Below are positions 63,445 to 64,000 of a DNA stretch of 64,000 bases, one piece after another. Within the stretch, counting starts at the first letter, position 1; every line of letters begins with the position of its first letter. Under the pieces are notes generated by a model. The model searched no databases, had not been told where the DNA came from, and saw nothing but the letters and a program-made list of their open reading frames with translations. The DNA is from Undaria pinnatifida. Its lineage: Eukaryota > Sar > Phaeophyceae > Laminariales > Alariaceae. The position numbers and the translations under genes were made by a program. Where the stretch lies: positions 62,001-126,000 of the forward strand of contig JABAKD010000023.1 of assembly GCA_012845835.1 (NCBI GenBank), written 5' to 3'.

Positions 63445-63935
63445 CTGGAACAACGTGCACGAAGAAAAAGGGAGCCCGGCGGTCAGACCGGCAAGCTTCA
63501 GGCGATCTGCGTACAGGATCCAGCTGAACGAGAAAAGGAAGCCCGGCGGACGGACCGGCAAGCTTCAGGCGATCTGCGTACAGGATCGAGCTGAACGAGA
63601 AAAGGAAGCCCGGCGGACGGACCGGCAAGCTTCAGGCGATCTGCGTACAGGATCGAGCTGAACTGAAAAGGAAGCCCGGCGGACGGACCGGCACGCTTCA
63701 GGCGATCTGCATACAAGATCGAGCTGAACGAAAAAAGGAAGCCCGGTGGACAGACCGGCACGCTTCAGGCGATCTGCGTACAAAATCGAGCTGAAGGAGA
63801 AAAGGAAGCCAGGTGGACATACCGGCACGCTTCAGGCGATCTGCGTACAAGATTGAGCTGAAAAAAGGGGTGAAGAAAGCCCGGCGAGCGGGCCGGCACG
63901 CCTTAGGCGTCCCACGGACAGGATCCAGCTAAAGC
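63445..63935 (+). repeat. 67-bp minisatellite, about 7 units
   Basis: GGCGATCTGCGTACAGGATCGAGCTGAACGAGAAAAGGAAGCCCGGCGGACGGACCGGCAAGCTTCA-type units begin at 63501, 63568, 63635, 63701, 63768 and 63835, with a decayed unit after 63900. Periods are 67, 67, 66, 67 and 67. Because 67 is not a multiple of three, the long frames change register in each unit and are not genes. Divergence increases to the right. Confidence 0.92.
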
Positions 63936-64000
63936 GCGAGAATAAACACGACAGCACAAGGCCAGCACAAGCAACGCACTCTGAGCAGTGATGGAAGAAC

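Noticed and set aside
63383-63661. Arg/Gly-rich proteins from the right-edge repeat
   Set aside because: The 67-bp period changes frame in every unit, so no repeated peptide is maintained.
1-64000. Bacterial, plasmid or prophage origin
   Set aside because: GT-AG introns, chromodomain integrase, LINE and MITE remnants and megasatellites show nuclear eukaryotic DNA.

Overview
This is a eukaryotic nuclear window from a repeat-rich genome. Compact exons are bounded by canonical GT-AG splice sites, the introns run to kilobases, and Ty3/gypsy, LINE and MITE remnants are present. There is no operon structure, Shine-Dalgarno pattern or bacterial-type gene density. The integrase-chromodomain protein family and the overall texture (mixed GC, dispersed hairpins, tRNA-derived SINE-like pieces) suggest a stramenopile, probably a brown alga. 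That assignment is inference.

The one gene identified with high confidence is a split GrpE/Mge1-type co-chaperone on the minus strand, about 41932 to 16359. Exons were recognised at 41866-41932 (acidic N-terminal part), 39924-39962 (candidate duplicated acidic exon), 36935-37030 (coiled coil), 24884-24966 (AEMENVRAIAKRD), 21222-21341 (LLDVADNLERAV), 17983-18111 (GDKFDPHLHDAMF) and 16359-16430 (VLKSGYKLHGRVIRAA). Phases agree everywhere except across the largest intron, where a missing exon of 3n+1 nt is required. That roughly 12-kb intron holds an 8.5-kb satellite of the 9-mer CTCACTACT, broken by a 500-N assembly gap. Several introns carry degenerate copies of the 3' end and 5' splice site of the exon just upstream. 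I consider this the most unusual pattern in the window.

Layout. 1-1400: diverged tandem repeat and the last two exons of an unknown small Cys-containing protein (+). 1400-5050: MITE, hairpin, repeat fragments. 5050-9055: dead Ty3/gypsy element with RNase H, HHCC finger, integrase and chromodomain, itself broken by a SINE-like insert and flanked by inverted copies of a dispersed repeat (family X). 9535-12660: X array, a foldback element, a MITE. 12780-14240: GGAAGCTTCC palindromic satellite inside inverted ends. 14240-16358: repeats. 16359-41932: GrpE gene; its introns also hold a TA-flanked mariner-like MITE, a LINE remnant and an antisense candidate exon. 42000-55300: tRNA-like SINE heads, GGGTC pentamer arrays (G-quadruplex type), a 735-bp TIR transposon, a pogo-like transposase fragment and diverged tandem repeats. 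55500-64000: coding-like fragments, a second SINE-like copy with an (AAC)n tail, candidate exons of one or more unknown plus-strand genes, CCAAT-box and CACGTG-box direct repeats, and a 67-bp minisatellite at the right edge.

Only the GrpE gene can be placed in a pathway: it is the nucleotide-exchange factor for Hsp70, probably mitochondrial. Nothing shows the other candidate genes acting with it. All homology statements come from reading motifs, with no search run.
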